The notes: generated by a model from the letters alone, not told the origin. Counted from the stretch's first letter, positions 1-13,700 are shown. The stretch: 64,000 nucleotides of DNA from Chelonoidis abingdonii (GCF_003597395.2 NC_133777.1:9205621-9269620), one strand, 5' to 3'. Numbers and translations are program-made.

Positions 1-335
1 TTCCTTCCCACCCCATTCCTTTCTGTGCACTTGCAACGTATAGTGTAATTATATTAGCAAATCGAGCGTGCTTGTTGCCATAGCATCTGTGTGTCATTTC
101 CTTTCGTTTAACTGTCTATGCAGAACAGCTGCAGTTGCTAGAAGGTGCATGAGATATGGAGCAAGTCTCCAATAGGAGTTTTAAAAATAGTTTTTGGCAC
201 AAGGGGAAAAAAAAAAACTTAACCAAAGTTTTGCTCTGCCTTGCAATAAAGCACAGAGTAGCCAGCCCACTCAGTGTCCCTGACAAAACTATCCCAAGCT
301 CCTGTTTCAGATAGTACTGTTTCCCCTGGGAGTTT

Positions 336-360
336 GCGTGTGTGTGTGTGTGTGCACGTG
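336..360. repeat. (TG)n microsatellite
   Basis: About ten TG units with flanking cgtgtgtg variants. Confidence 0.9.
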
Positions 361-704
361 TGTGCATCTCTGTCTCTTTCTGCATTATTGTTTTCTCATA
401 TCGACTTATGCTTCCCCCCCATTATCCTAGGAGAAAACAAAAGAACTGGCTGAGAAGCAGTCCCAGCAGTAAGTATCACCCGTCTTTACTCTCTCTGCCT
501 CCCTCCTGCCCCACTCCTGCTTCCTCTTATGAAGAGAGAAACAGCTGCACCTACAGGGAGAGAAATTGCCTTTGGAATGACCAAGAGGGAAGTTCTGTAA
601 AGAGCACTAGGCCGAGGCAGCATTGTTAATATACAGGCCCCGATTCAGCAAGGTGCTTCTGCTAATGTCTAATTTAGGTGGGGGCTTCTTGCCTGGTTCA
701 CCAC

Positions 705-901
705 CAGAGCTGGGCGACATTTTTTACATGCAACTTTTTTTTGGCAAAAAATGCAAATTCAGCGACACAGGAACATAATTCATGTCCGTTTTGGTGAATT
801 GTTCGTTTAGAAAAACAAACAAAAAATTTGAGAAAACTCAAAACGTTTTATATATTTTTTATTTGCAAGGACTTGCTGTTTCAAAACTTCACGCAGCTCG
901 A
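705..901. mobile_element. Degraded hAT-like element
   Basis: Left end CAGAGCTGGGCGACA, right end inverse TCGAGCTGCGTGAAG. The A/T-rich interior (ggcaaaaaatgcaaattcag, gaattgttcgttt) matches a familiar turtle hAT-type repeat. Flanking octamers ttcaccac and ctccctac agree at 5 of 8, so the duplication is decayed. Confidence 0.5.
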
Positions 902-1469
902 CTCCCTACCTTGCTGAAGCAAAGACATAAAACTTTTAGCACCCCTGCTATCCATGCCCTTTATAAGGGAATATAGAAGGCATTGCTGTACTGGGGCCAG
1001 GAGATGACTAGCAGAGGTGCCTGCTGGCCTCACCACATCCTCACCCCTGGAAAAACCCAAATGCACTAGTGATGTAAAGAGCAATGAAAGGGCACTTTTT
1101 AAAAGCTGCTTTTTTAAAACCAGCTTCTGATTGTGCAGTTGCATTTTTCCACCAGGAGTTAGTTGCAGATGCTGACAGTCAGACATGCAGTTAGAGCACT
1201 TCTGCACTTCGAGCTGGGGCCGTGATTCCCAGCTCAAGGAGACATACTCATACTAGCTCTCATCGAGAAGCATGCTAAAAACAGTGCTAGCATTTGTGCC
1301 AGCAGAACTGGAGGCCATTTAAAAAGATTTAGGCTCTTAAAGCACAGATGGTGAGCGAATAGAGATTTTCCTTTTGTTGTTTTACAGTAACACCTTGGGG
1401 GTTTGTTGTGCTTAACACGTAATGACAGTCCCCCAAAGTGTTTAAATAGACAAAGGGAAGGAGGGGGAA

Positions 1470-1595
1470 CAGGTATAGAGAGCTGAAGTGACTTCATCCA
1501 AGGTCTCTTACCAGGTCAGTGGTAGAACTGGGAATTGAACTGTGGTTTCCTGCATCCCAGTCTGCTCCCCTAGCTACTGGGCCATATAGCATAGC
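1470..1595 (+). repeat. MIR-like SINE remnant
   Basis: Shows the run gtgacttcatccaaggtctc, then caggtcagtggtagaactgg and ggaattgaact, characteristic of the amniote MIR/CORE-SINE body. Confidence 0.6.
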
Positions 1596-2049
1596 AGCCT
1601 TGTAACACACTTTTATACCAGGTCCCTGCACATGTGTTCCCTGAATGATGTGATTCCTTGACAGTCAAGGTTTACATGCATGTGGACTGCAGGTGGATGC
1701 GTGTTGTACATTCCACAGCCCTGAATGGGTTAATTGCCTCACTCCTTCCTGTATTTATGCTGGATCCAACCCCAGTACGTCCCCCAGGGGCCTGGCGTTG
1801 GCCTACTTTTCCTTACACTATTTTCCAAACATCAGAAGAGATAAATTAGTAAATTAATGCTCCAGAACACTTGACTGCAGTGTTGCATTTCCCCTCTTGT
1901 GTGACGTTGTGCTGCTGCATGTTTACCCCTTGCACACTTACAGTCTTGCCGTTTGTGCCAGCAGTGCCACCTGTCACCAGCAGCTGGGAAGCCCAGCCAC
2001 ACATTCTTCATACTAAGATTGATATTATTTGATTTCTTCATATTAAATG

Positions 2050-2230
2050 CAAGATCTTCAAAAATGGCTATTCCTTTGGGTGCCCAGCTTGAGGCACTCT
2101 ACAGGAGCCTGGTTTTCAGAGGTGAGTACGTTGCACTTTCTGAAAATCCAGACCCTTTTTGGGTGTCTCACAGTTGGGCATCCCAAAAACTGAGGTCCCA
2201 AGTCACTAGTCTCTTCAAAAGACCTTGGCC
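2050..2230. repeat. Interspersed repeat, copy 1
   Basis: Shares ctttctgaaaatc and gtctca-agttgggca motifs with the copy at about 3620-3750. Several internal stretches are inverted with respect to each other. Confidence 0.5.
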
Positions 2231-2446
2231 CTGTGTATGTCTCAGATCTGGGGAGTGTCATTTTAAAATTAGCCATGATAGGCCTGAGCAGGAACCTTGG
2301 GCAGAACTACCTCCTGCAAGTAGCCACACAGAGTATGGGCAGAGAAAGGGGATTGAAGCTCTATGAGTTCAAGAGACTCTTTGGTACAGTGGCTATGTTC
2401 CATCCTTACACATGCGTTTGCGGCTCCTTTTGCAGTCAGTGACAGC

Positions 2447-2668
2447 CAGGGGCAGCTCCAGGCCCCAGCACGCCAAGCGCGTGCTTGGGGTGGCAAGCCA
2501 TGGGGGGCGCTCTGCCGGCGCCATGAGGGCAGCAGGCAGGCTGCCTTCGGCGGCTTGCCTGCGGAGGGTCCTCTGGTCCCATGGCTTTGGAGGACCTCCC
2601 GCAGGCAAACCACCGAAGGCAGCCTGCCTGCCATGCTTGGGGCAGCAAAATGCCTAGAGCCACTCCTG
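2447..2668. mobile_element. Foldback hAT-like MITE with 8-bp target-site duplication
   Basis: Ends CAGGGGCAGCTCCAGGC and inverse CAGGAGTGGCTCTAGGC. Flanked by gtgacagc (2439-2446) and gtggcagc (2669-2676), 7 of 8. The interior forms a long hairpin: ggcaggctgccttcggcggc pairs with gccaccgaaggcagcctgcc-type sequence around a loop near 2575-2590. Confidence 0.8.
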
Positions 2669-2676
2669 GTGGCAGC

Positions 2677-2742
2677 GATGCGTGTGTGTCCGATGGCAGC
2701 AAGCTTGATGATGCGTGTGCATCCAATGGCAGCAAGCTTGAT
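2677..2742 (+). repeat. 33-bp tandem duplication
   Basis: Two adjacent units, 2677-2709 and 2710-2742, each gatgcgtgtg then ggcagcaagcttgat, differing at a few positions. They lie directly behind the foldback MITE. Confidence 0.85.
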
Positions 2743-3619
2743 CCTGCCACATTCTGTGTATGGAACTCCCACTGATCCCCTGAGATAACCACGAGCTCCA
2801 GGCCGAGAGACACGCTTCACAGGGCTCTGAGGGTACAATAACCAAGAGGGAAGCTGTAAAATCCAGGGGTGAACTACGGGGCAGTCAGATGACTTGGTGC
2901 TAAGGAATTTCCTGGGGGGTATGGTAAATCACAGTGTGGTAAAGATAAGCCTATCCATCTGTTATAGCCATATAGTTCAGCTTCTTCCGTTCAGGGCTGT
3001 GTACAGGTGTCGGTTCATTATTGTGTTGTGTGAGCAATCATATAAATGTAGCTACAGTGAAACATTTTTGCCCAAGGTCCCTATTTTTGACTGGCTTAAA
3101 ACATTCCTCAGCAAAGTATCTTGTGAGGCCGAAATTCTTCATGGTTGTTCTAAAGTGAGCTTGTTTTATAAAGTTATCAGAAATCCCATCCAACCATTTT
3201 CTGAGTGATCATAGCATGAAAAGCATTTCACTAGTAAAGAAATTTTCCAGATGCTTTTTAATTTTTTTTTTTTTATAAGCCCTCGGTTAACTCAAGAGGT
3301 TTGCTGCTCTCTGTACTGTACTCAGCCTCCGGATTGAGAGCCAGTCATCACCACTAAATTCACAGGCAAAGTCCAGGCTGGTTGAAAACAGTCTCCTCAG
3401 CATTTGCAGTGCTATATAAAGGGCCTGATCCTGAGAGGAGCTCCGTGCTTTCAGCTCCCATTGACTCAGCGCCTTTCGCATCAGGCCAAAGTGCTAAAAC
3501 AAACATTTGAGCCAAAACTTTGCCTTTGTCAAGAGCATTTTTGCAGAAGGTCTTTTTCGGTTTCAATGCTGCTTTAGTGCACCTGGGCTCTCCAGACTGG
3601 GGGTTGGGGGCTGCTGTTA

Positions 3620-3750
3620 ATAGGGCAGGGCTCTGGGAATGACTTTCAAGAGTGATTTGTAGGTGCCTAATGTGAGACACCTTAAAAAGGGGCTGGTGCT
3701 CACTGCTTTCTGAAAATCACACGTCTCAAGTTGGGCACCTGACAGTCCCC
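3620..3750. repeat. Interspersed repeat, copy 2
   Basis: Carries gtgctcactgctttctgaaa and gtctcaagttgggcacctga, also seen in decayed form at about 2050-2230. Confidence 0.5.
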
Positions 3751-4549
3751 CTGTCGCTTCTGATACTCTTGCCCAGTCTCACTGATCCTGTTGGAGTCCT
3801 GTCTGCTCCAGGCTTTGTTTTTGACACATCACTTTTCTCCTCATTTGTTTTCATGTTCTCCAAACCCTTGTATACCACTGTTGGCTGCCACTGCACCATA
3901 CCGCATGACCGGGGAGAAGGAATCATGTGGCTGCCGTTAGTATTATTGTTAATTCCTAAGAGCCCAGGAAACACTCGGTATCTTCAGCTCCAATTGAGGT
4001 TGCTCAGCATTTCTCAGGAGGTGCTCAGCACCTGACTGTAAGTCAGCAGGTCGAAGGTTCTCAGGATGATTAGCAAATCACCGAGATCCAGCATTTTGTC
4101 TCCGGGGTGCTGGGCTGTGGCGTTTCCACTGACCGGGAAACAGGAATCCCATTGCTGATTTGCAGAGTAGTTTCACAGCACATCCGTAACTCCCCAGGGA
4201 AGCCAGCTGCTGGGTTTGGTTTGGGTTTGCTTTTTAAGCCCATAACTCTTGTGCTGGCAATAGTCTGTGACACTGCTCATTCTGAAACTTCTGAGCGAGT
4301 TGGGGAAAAGTGTGTCGATGCAGTAGCAGGAGAGTATAAAATACTGGAGTGTTGTCTGTGCTGCCGGTGTATCCATTACTGCATTGTTCGTGCTCACTGG
4401 GACTATCCTGCATCGCCAGCCTCTGAGAGGGGCACAAGCCTTTCCTGTAGCCGGGGGTGTTGTGCACACAGACAGACTGCAGCTGCAACCAGCTTTGTCC
4501 TGACCGGAGTCTGAAACTCTCCTCTTGCCTTCTCTATCTCACCAGTCAG

Positions 4550-4706
4550 GATCCTGGATCCCTGTCCCGCTTCACCGTCACAGACCTGGTCCCAGACCTG
4601 CAGCACATTCTCTTCTGGATGTCCAACTCCATCGAGCTCCTGTACTTTATCCAGCAGAAATCCCCCGTCTACATCCAGAGCCTGGAGGAGGAGCTGGATG
4701 TCAAGG
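4550..4706 (+). CDS. RADIL: RADIL exon, start of DIL region
   Basis: Encodes fragment residues 1-52 plus the first base of a split Gly codon. It contains [20 protein letters not shown] and FIQQKSP, the highly conserved entry to the dilute domain. The acceptor is tcag before GATCCT and the donor is G|gtagga. An alternative acceptor four bases upstream (ccag at 4542-4545) is possible but would shift the phase. Confidence 0.93.
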
Positions 4707-7700
4707 GTAGGACTCATGCTTCTTTATACCGATACGCCTCCTTAGTGCAAAACTTCCCCAGCCGTATGCCTGCTGTGTGACATGTCAGGCAAAGGGGGCG
4801 CTGTACCACCAAGCTGGTTTGCTGGTGTTTTCCTCTATTGCTACTCTAGCAAGGTACTTCCATCCTGACTTCAGAGACCACTATATTGGCTCTTTATCCC
4901 AGATATGCCCTTCGATAGTACTGGGGTTTGTGGAAAGTAAGGGAACTTCATCCACAGGGCTCATGACCCCACCAGCTCTCTGGGACGTCTCCTGAGCAGG
5001 TTCTTGAATGATAAACTGTGGTGCCTTTTGTGACACGTCCGCTGGGGATTGAGCCAAGGCAGCCATAGCATGTGGAAGTTTGAATGTCCTGCTGGGCTCT
5101 GCTCCCCACCACTCACTCCTGAGTGCAGAATTGCTCACCTGTGAAATTGCAGGTGCAGAGGTAAAAAAGGAGGCTGTATTAAAGTCAGTCTTAAAATCAG
5201 GACTTTTGTGTGTCTCGAGTCTCTTTTAAACAGACATGAAAAGGAGATTCTTCTTCAAATGCTTGTACATGTCCATTCCAATCACGTGTGTACGTGCACA
5301 TGAGCACGACAACTGGAAGATTTTCCCCCTAGCAGTATCTGTTGGGTTGGCGCTCAATGGCTTAATATAGAGCCCTGCCGACCCACCAGACCCTTCTTAC
5401 CGCCGATGATGGTTAGCTGGAATGTCCCAGAGGTCTTGCCTTGGCAAGCGCCTTTCCAGTGTCCATTGTATATAGTTGTTTACCTCTTAGTATAGTTAGT
5501 ATAAGTAGTTAGTGTTAAGCAAGTGCCTTTTCCAACTGTCTTGAAAACAAAGTCCTCCCATTATATAGTGTCAAAACTGACCTCCTTCTTGGGATTTTGG
5601 TTTATTAATGAGATAATAAAGCTCAGATCAAACTTTCCCCAAGGCTTAGCTGCTCCCAGGGTTCCTCCCTCAGGACTGCTCAGCTCATGCCCTAGATTCC
5701 TCTCCCACTGGAGCACTACTCCTTTCTCCCTTATATCTTCATGGGGTATCAAGCCACCTGCCTTTGAGTCCAGGGAACTCACTTGGCTCTACTGGGTTTC
5801 AGCCACCTTGTCAAAAGGGGCTTGTGCAATGATGAGCTCTTGCATGTAGCCTGTTGAAGCCATTAATGGATATGATTTTGGGACATGGATCCCATTGCAA
5901 CCAAAGGGTCACCATGACTTCTGTCACCAAGAATGGACTGGTATCTGCGTGTTGATACCTGAGGTAACAAGGTCCTTTCCCTGAACCCTTGGCCACTGAG
6001 ATAAGAGGAAAGGGATGCAACATCAGTAAGGATGAGGCTCTGGGAGTATTCGGCAGACCACCCAGTCCTCCAGGCCACAGTTGGAAACCCCTGCCTGGCT
6101 ACCATCCCTTGCTCTACATTCTGCAGCCTCACCTCTCACTCCACCCTGTGAAGTGAATCCATTAGATCGCAGACCAGACTGGCTACCTGGTTAGCAGTGT
6201 TGCTCAGTATTACCTGTGCCTCTTTGGAAGCACAACTAGCTCTCAGGGCTGCTAAGCTAAGTCCTCCAGCCCTGTGAACACTCGAGAGGGACATAATCCC
6301 CCTTATCAAATGAGTGGTGACAGCTTGCAGTCGCAGGGAGTCTAATATGGCGAGGGGAGTAGCCAGGCTTCACTCTCAGCATGGCCTCTTTTCGTTTTCT
6401 CATTCCCCTCGGAGGGAGAAGGAGCAAAGCACTCAAGAGGCAAACCAGCTGCGTGCTAGATGCTCTCCATGTCCTATGCTATCTTGGTTCCCATGCTGAT
6501 ACACGATGTAAAGACCAATGTGTGGGTGGGAGGGAGGGACAGCGGGTACATTCTTAATCAGTGAGCGCTCTAAAAAATGTGCTTGTAGGCTAAAAATACT
6601 GCAGCCCTCACAAAGTGCAGGGCGCACATGAGCAGCTGCTGGGAAAGTGAGATGATAAACCCTGGGAGCTGGGGTTCAGTTCGTCCATTGCAGGGCTCAG
6701 TACGATGTCAAGAGAGGATCCTGAAACTAATTAGGTCTTTATCTTTTCTTTGAATCTTTCTCTGGGTTTTCTTGTGGCCTAGTGGCTTCTCCACCATTGA
6801 TCCGAGTATGCCCACCCCTGCTGTTCCTCACTGTTTGAATAAGGGTTTCCCAGTTGTCCCAAATGATTTTATTTATGTTTCTCACCATTGTTGAGCCTGA
6901 GTTAATTTAAAGGGAGATTTGTCAAAAGCACTCAGTGTTGGCCCAGCTCTGCTCCCGCTGCTGTCAATGGCAAAGCTCCCACAGACTGCAGTGGGAGAGA
7001 GCTAGGCCAGTGCCTCTCAGTCTTCCCAGATTACTGGCCTCCTGTCAGGAGTCTGATTTGTCTTGCGTACTCCCAAGTTTCACCTCACTTAAAAACTACT
7101 TGCTTAGAAAAATCAGACAAATACAGAAGTGTCACAGCGTGCTAGTATGGAACAATTGCTGACTTTCTCATTTTGATGATACAATCATAGACTATCAAGG
7201 TTGGAAGGGACCTCAGGAGGTCATCTAGTCCAACCCCCCTGCTCTAAGGGGGACGAATCCCCAGACAGATTTTTACCCCAGGTCCCTAAATGGCCTCCTC
7301 AAGAATTGAATTCACAACTCTGGGTTTAGCAGGCCAATGCACAAACCACTGAACTATCCCTCCCCCTGAATAAAATAAATCAATTGGAATATAAATATTG
7401 TACTTATACTTCAGTGTACAATATACAGAGCAGTATAAACAAGTCATTGTCTCTATGAAATCTTAGTTTGTACTGACTTTGCTAGTGCTTTTTGTGTAGC
7501 CTGTTGTAAAACTAGGCAAATATCTAGATGAGTTGATGTACCCCCTGGAAGACCTCTGCGTACCCCAGGGGTACATGAGCTAGGGTAATGCAGAGTGATT
7601 TTGAAAATCTCACCCTTCCTCATTTATTACAGGCCCCATTTTGTCTCTAGTACCCTCCCCCCAACACACAAGCAGAACACAGGGCATGGGCAGACGCTGT

Positions 7701-10700
7701 CCCCCCGGTAGATTTGTAGAAGTCTCTCTCTCCATTTTTGCAGCCCTTATTGGTAGTCGGCCGTTCCTGAAGATCTCTCTTTTCTTCTTTGCTCATCACT
7801 CCACTTTCCCATCACAGTACAGTTGTTGTCATTTTGTATCCTTCTCTTTGAACAACCCTTTATGAAGTCTCGCTGGAACTGCAGTCTTTTTCTTCTCAAT
7901 TGTGGTGTTTTTTAGGGTGATCTAGCTGCTTTCTGCATTGCTGGGTTTCAATACTTCCTTCGACTGGGCCTTACTCACTGGGTGAGATGGTGGCTTCACT
8001 GAATGGCAAAACTTTCATTGACTGCAGTGGGGCCAGGATTTCACCCTATTTTCATTTCTCACAATGTGCGTTCCTAAACCCCCATCATGCCCACGTACAG
8101 CTGCATTCTGTAAATCCAGTCCTTACTATTCTGAAGTCAAGAAGCTTCCTTATTGTTCTCACAGTTGTGATCAGTTTCTCCCTGTTGGTAAAAAGTAGAT
8201 TTAGGATGGCTTCTCTTCCAGTTGGAATCTAAGGGAAATCTTTGATCATTCCTGGATCCAACATGGGCAAAGATTCTTGGGAAGGCTTCATGCTGATTGA
8301 GAAAAGGCAGAGAGAGCACTTCGGGCAGAAAGTGCTGAAACCAAAGCTGAAGGATAAGCGTATGAATGGACAGAAGTGTCCGTGCACAAATGCCAGGGTA
8401 GGGCTGGCTGAAAACCATGAACGCTTTTCACAAAACATCTTGCAAAAAATTTGTCCCTGTTTTTTGACAAAAGAAATTTGAAATGCAATTTTTTTCAGCC
8501 AGTTCTATCCAGAAACGTGGGAAACAACCAAGCGCTAGAAGTATTACTAAGTGGTGTCAGTTATGGTGTAGCTGGCAAAACCCACACCCTACTGGATGAG
8601 TCTCATAACTGGAGTATTACTATGGATAAGTACAGTCTACAGATATGAGAGAGATGGGTGATACTCAGCTTGCAGGGGACCATCGATAGAGAGATGTGAA
8701 ATATATTTACAGTGCCAGCAAGCTTACAAGAAATGAAAAGTCAAGGAAGATGACGGTGGGCATTTGCTGCTGAACACTAGGACTGGAGGAGGGTGAGAAA
8801 AAAATCTCCTGGGCCAGATCTCCAGTACTTAGACCCCTAGGTCATTGTGCTTAGGTGGATGATAATTACCCAGATACATGCTGGGTAACATGCACGGAGA
8901 ATTCTGCTTAAATTGGTCAGGGGCAGATCCAAGCAGGCTCTCCTTGCAGCAGCTAATCCAATGTTCAGTGACCAGCCCCTCCCTCTGCTGCTCTCTAGTG
9001 TCAGACCTTCTCCTTCCTTTGCTGGCATTTAGTAGCTGAAGGGTCTCTGAGATGAACACCTGCCTGCATTCCTCTCTCAGATCCCCAGAGGGATTCTGGG
9101 ACACTTGTCTTCCCTGGCTGGTAGTGTTTGGTCCCTCCTGGGCTGTGATCGGTGGGAACTGCTAGATTTGGGTTGCTATCTAGAGAGAGAATTCTTTAAA
9201 TTCTTGGTGGGAATTCTTGGTGGGAATGGTCTCTGGGAAAGTGAAGTCCATGCCACGTGCAAGAGTGAAGGCAGCAAGCATGCAAGTGAAGGAGCATTCT
9301 GGGTTTGCAGGCTGAGCGACATTTGCTTAAAACTTCAGGGCATTGTAAGGAAGAGAGATTTACCCCTTGCCCATTCCAGGCCTTACTTCAGCAAAGCACT
9401 TAAGTGAGTGCTTAAGTCCAGCCCTGTTCAGCAAAGCACTTAGGCACATGCTTAACTTTCAGCATGTTCTTAAGCCCCATTGACATCAATGGAACTTACG
9501 CTGTGGCTAAATTTAAGCAGATGTTTAAGTGAATTGAGCTGGATGGCCGAACTGGGGCCATCCTGAATCGACGGGCTGATGCTCAGCTAGGAGGGTGGTA
9601 GGGCTTAGGGGGAGGGGTGGGGGGAAGCAATGTAGTGTCATATAAATACACCTTGTTTCTGGGCAGGTTTTGGTGAATCAGGAGGGAAAGAAATAACATA
9701 AACAAGAGGGTGAGGGAAAGGTTAAAATCAGTATTTTGGCCTCTTGACATCCCTCAGGAAATATCTGTGGGAAGATTTTTAAAAATAAAAAAGTCATAGC
9801 CTCAGAATAAGCGAAGTACTTTTGATTTTCAAAGTCTAACCAGTACATTGGAGCGCACTGAACCCACAGGCTGGCAAATGAAAAGGAGAGGTTTTTTCCT
9901 ACACCTTTTCCCTTCCCATTCATTGCTATCTGTCTGTCTAGAGCAGGGGCCAGGACTGCCCCCTTTTCCCAGATTGCTCAATGGGGGGAGAGTTTTGTGA
10001 GAGATGGAGGGAATTCCAGGTATGCATAAGGATGAGAAACCCTGTGCTGGCCCCTATCTTTCTACAAGTGAGGGTGTTTCTCCTGGCACATTTTTTAAAC
10101 ACGGTTGTTGAATTTAGGAATTGCTTTTCCACTCAGGTGATATGAGATAGTCTGAGAAAAACGTTGTACCCCTGGGAAATGCAGGTGTTTAGACCTTGCT
10201 GTATGAGCAATTCTGTCCTATAATTAGAGCAGATTGAATAGTTAAAAAAAAACGCAAAACAAACTAAACCCAACAACCCTGATTTGGGTATATTTTTGTG
10301 ACTAAAAGCCCCATGTTCAGTTCGCAGCTTTATGGGGACATACCATCCATGCGTAGCTGGATGACTTGGTATTCATGAAGTCTTGTGCCAATCCCAGAAG
10401 TTTCATGAATCGTAGCACTAATTAATATTTGCCTGAAAATTTGTGCCAGAAAATGTGTCACTTCTTTTTTGTTACTCTCCTGATCCCATGGGATTTAGAT
10501 GACCGATCAGGATACAGAGTAGTCAAGCAAACCATTTGTGAACCAGCCCATAGGCTGAAAATTATTTGTTGAAACTGTTTGGTGAATACTTACAAATAGA
10601 TTCACAGAAATCAGCACCAGGGCCCAACTGGATTGCTCACCGAACCCGGGGCTGGCTTCCTTTTGAATATTATTCCCCAAAAGCTTTGGAGAACAGCTGA

Positions 10701-13700
10701 GCAACTTGAGGACAGCTTGGGTGACAATCGCTCAGGACCAGAGATACTACTGGGGACTTCCTTAAACAGATCACACAGTACTGAGTACGTTCAGGACCTT
10801 ACGGAATCCATAGTCTACACACGGGTCCCAGGAAGAGCTATCCCTTGTGTCTCCATACCCCATTCTGCAGTCACCCCCACCTGCCGGCATGTGATCAGAA
10901 ATATTCCTAACATGGACTGGCTATGTTTGTCTGTGCTCCTTATTTTCTAGTTTGAAATCCTGCACTGGCAGATTCCCTAGCACCTTGGCTTTCAATTGAA
11001 ATTGCCTGAGACAGATGAGCACCAAGGTTTTCTTCTCCATAGCCAATGTTATTTTTCATGTCAGATTTGAAAATCTTCTTATGGCCATGTTTTTAAATGT
11101 TTACATTGGCTTTTCACTTCAGAAACTTGGGTTCGCATCAACCTCAGGTCACAAGTGAAATAAGTTTGAGTGGTGTCAGCCTGTTCTGGAGTAGGTATTT
11201 GCCAGTCTTTATAGAGGCCAGTGTGATTAGCAGTCTCCGTTCCAAATAGGTCAGGATTAGAATAGCAGATCGGGACCAAGGTTTCTTGGTGCAGCAGTGA
11301 AGGGTCCTGCTATTGGAATAGCAAGTGGGGCTGTAGATCAGGATTCAGGTGCTCTGTATGTGGAAGTTTACAATGCTCCTGCCTTCATTACACATGGATT
11401 GATTCAGTCCTATTAGCCCCTCACTTTCCTGAGCCTTAAAAATTCACCAATTTACCTCCCTGAACTGCTGCAAAAGTGTGTGTGGCTGAAAAGTCCTTCA
11501 CTAACCATCTGCAAATGGGACTTGGGGAATGGTCAGGTGGATGATATCATGGAATTTCCTCTTTCTGATTCCACATCAAAGGAGCATGAGGGTGGTGCTA
11601 GTTTGGCAAAGCTATCGAGACCTTCTCTTCTGTTCCAAAGGCAAAGATTTCTGACAAGCTGTGTTTGGAAAGCGCTTCATCCAGCTGTACAAATATTCAG
11701 CATATGGGGCTGGTGGGCTGCAAATCTGGACTGAAATCGAAGCATTGCTAGAAGAAAAATGTTTGTCTGTAGTGGAAATATTAACCCCCCCACACCTGTC
11801 AGCACCCAGAAATACAACATATATGTGTTTACTACTATGACAACCCTGTGTTTTATTAGATTTGGATTTCTGTCCACACTCTCTGCTCACAATGCATCAA
11901 GGAAAGTGAGGTGCAGTTTCACGTCTTTAAGGGAGAGCCAGCAAAAGGCACCAGCAGAATGCAGGGTTGGAGTTTTTGATTCTTGACATGGCATCCAGTA
12001 ATGGCTCCCCAGCCACTGTGGGAAGGGAAGGCACCAGTGTGAATTTATATTGTCTCCAGAGCAGTATCCTTTGTAGACTGACAAAGGGGCAGGTGGATCC
12101 TGGCGAAGATGATACAATGAGAGAAGAAAAGGGAGAACCAGCTGAGTTCTCCTGTATTGAAGTGAATTCAGGGGGTTGCAGTCGTGGCCTTGGAGACTGC
12201 TGCCATAAATTCAAGGTTGGGATTAACAGGAGGGTTCAGCTGGGCAATGGAAGTGCAAGCTTCCCCGTCAGTGTGTCTGCTCTGCACTCTGATCTGGAGT
12301 GGACCATCTCTGCTAGGGAACAAGAGCTCTGTCTTGTGCATTCATCCTCAGGCCTTTTCCTGTGACTGCCAGCACTGGTGACAGTGTCAATGTGCTTTTT
12401 GTGATGTGGGTATCTGTCCACTAAAACAAGAGCACCATACGCACCAAATGGCCTCAGATGGGAATGGTTTCTCTCTCTGAACCTCTGTCTTAAAAGAGCC
12501 ATCTTGAGCTGTGCAGCTTCTCAAAGTCAAGCCACATAAATGTGTCTTCAGCTTTAATTTCACTAGTGCAATGGGGACATCAAGTGGCCAGGTAAAGTAG
12601 GGCAAGTTGTGCATACTTATGAACGTCCCAAGGATGCAAATGCTACCTGATTTTTATTCCATTTGAGAGTGACTGTAAGAAATTACGTAGGCATCAGTTC
12701 TCCTCCAGGCCAGCTCTTCTGCCGCCCTTTGAAATAGTCCTCACTCTTGGGCGCCTTCGCGAGACAGCAATGTAAGTTATGCCGCCCAGTAAGGAACTAT
12801 TGCTGCTACAACACTGTTAATCAAGAGTTCTGTATCTTTTATAGCGCTTGCCATCCAGGAGCCTAATGCATTTTACCAATATTGCTAAATTAGGGCTCAT
12901 GTCCTTCCTGCGAGATCAGAGAGGAGAACGGTCCCCCTTTTACAGACCGAGGTGCTGAGGTACAAAGAAGCTGTGATTTTCTCAAGGGCACACAATGAGT
13001 CAGTGGAAGAGCTAGAAATAGAATCCAAAACTTCTGGCTCCCAATCCCACATTGTAACTACTAGCTATGCTTCCTTTGCAGTAACTAACAGGCACAATTT
13101 GGAGCCCTTTGCTCTGACGTGTTCCATTGCTGTCTTTGTCCTTTAGGTTCTAAGGAGTCTCTGTTCTCTTTAACCATCACAGCCAGCGAGGAAGCCATGA
13201 CAGTGCTAGAGGAAGTGATCATGTACACTTTTCAGCAGTGCGTCTACTATATCTCCAAGGTATGTGCACCCCCAACACCTCCCCCTCTCTCCTGCTAATG
13301 CACAGCCTAATCCAGAGGGTGAAGAGGAGCCTGGTGCTGATAGTGTCTCACTATCAAAGGGGGATGACGGGAGATGGAGGGGAGAAGTCTCCCAACTGAG
13401 CACCCCTGTCTGAAATTTCCCTCCCTCTCTATCCTGTCCTGGGACAGCAGGTCCTTCTTTCTGCTGAGTTCTAACAGATATACTGGTTCCTGCAAGCCTC
13501 CTCTGTATTAAAAAATGCTGGTCTCTAGGATGCAGTGCAAAAAATGCTTGCGCCAGGGGATTGGACTTTCCCTATCTTTCCTGAGTCACTGAAGAGGGTC
13601 AGAAACGATTTTTTGAGGGGTCAGAAATGATCAAACAGGTTGAGTTTTTCAAAAACCACGTCGATGTTTTTGGATGGCCCAAGTTATTTAGCTGTTGTTT

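Larger units (their letters stand above)
1..4549 (+). other. RADIL: RADIL intron (5' part outside window)
   Basis: This stretch precedes the first RADIL exon in the window and shows no reading frame resembling RADIL. The RA and FHA domain exons must lie to the left. It holds a TG microsatellite, a hAT-like element near 705-901, a MIR-like SINE remnant near 1470-1595, a foldback MITE at 2447-2668, a 33-bp tandem duplication at 2677-2742, and two copies of one diverged repeat (2050-2230 and 3620-3750). The rest appears to be unremarkable intronic DNA. Confidence 0.8.
4707..13146 (+). other. RADIL: RADIL intron, 8.4 kb
   Basis: No exon-like frame with splice signals is seen. It contains a promoter-like interspersed repeat (about 5215-5525), a Cry-type SINE (7184-7368, reverse), a short TIR element (8399-8507), a palindromic repeat with the CTTAAG core (about 9376-9560) and a MIR-like SINE just before the next exon (about 12835-13080). 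Other parts look like unique or ancient decayed sequence. Confidence 0.75.

Noticed and set aside
4107..4514. A 135-codon open frame just before the first visible RADIL exon
   Set aside because: Cysteine-rich and unlike the RADIL region preceding the DIL domain; a good acceptor lies at 4549, so this is intron.
7184..7368. Functional tRNA gene
   Set aside because: Boxes A and B are present but the tRNA fold is not kept and a CR1 tail follows; it is a SINE head.
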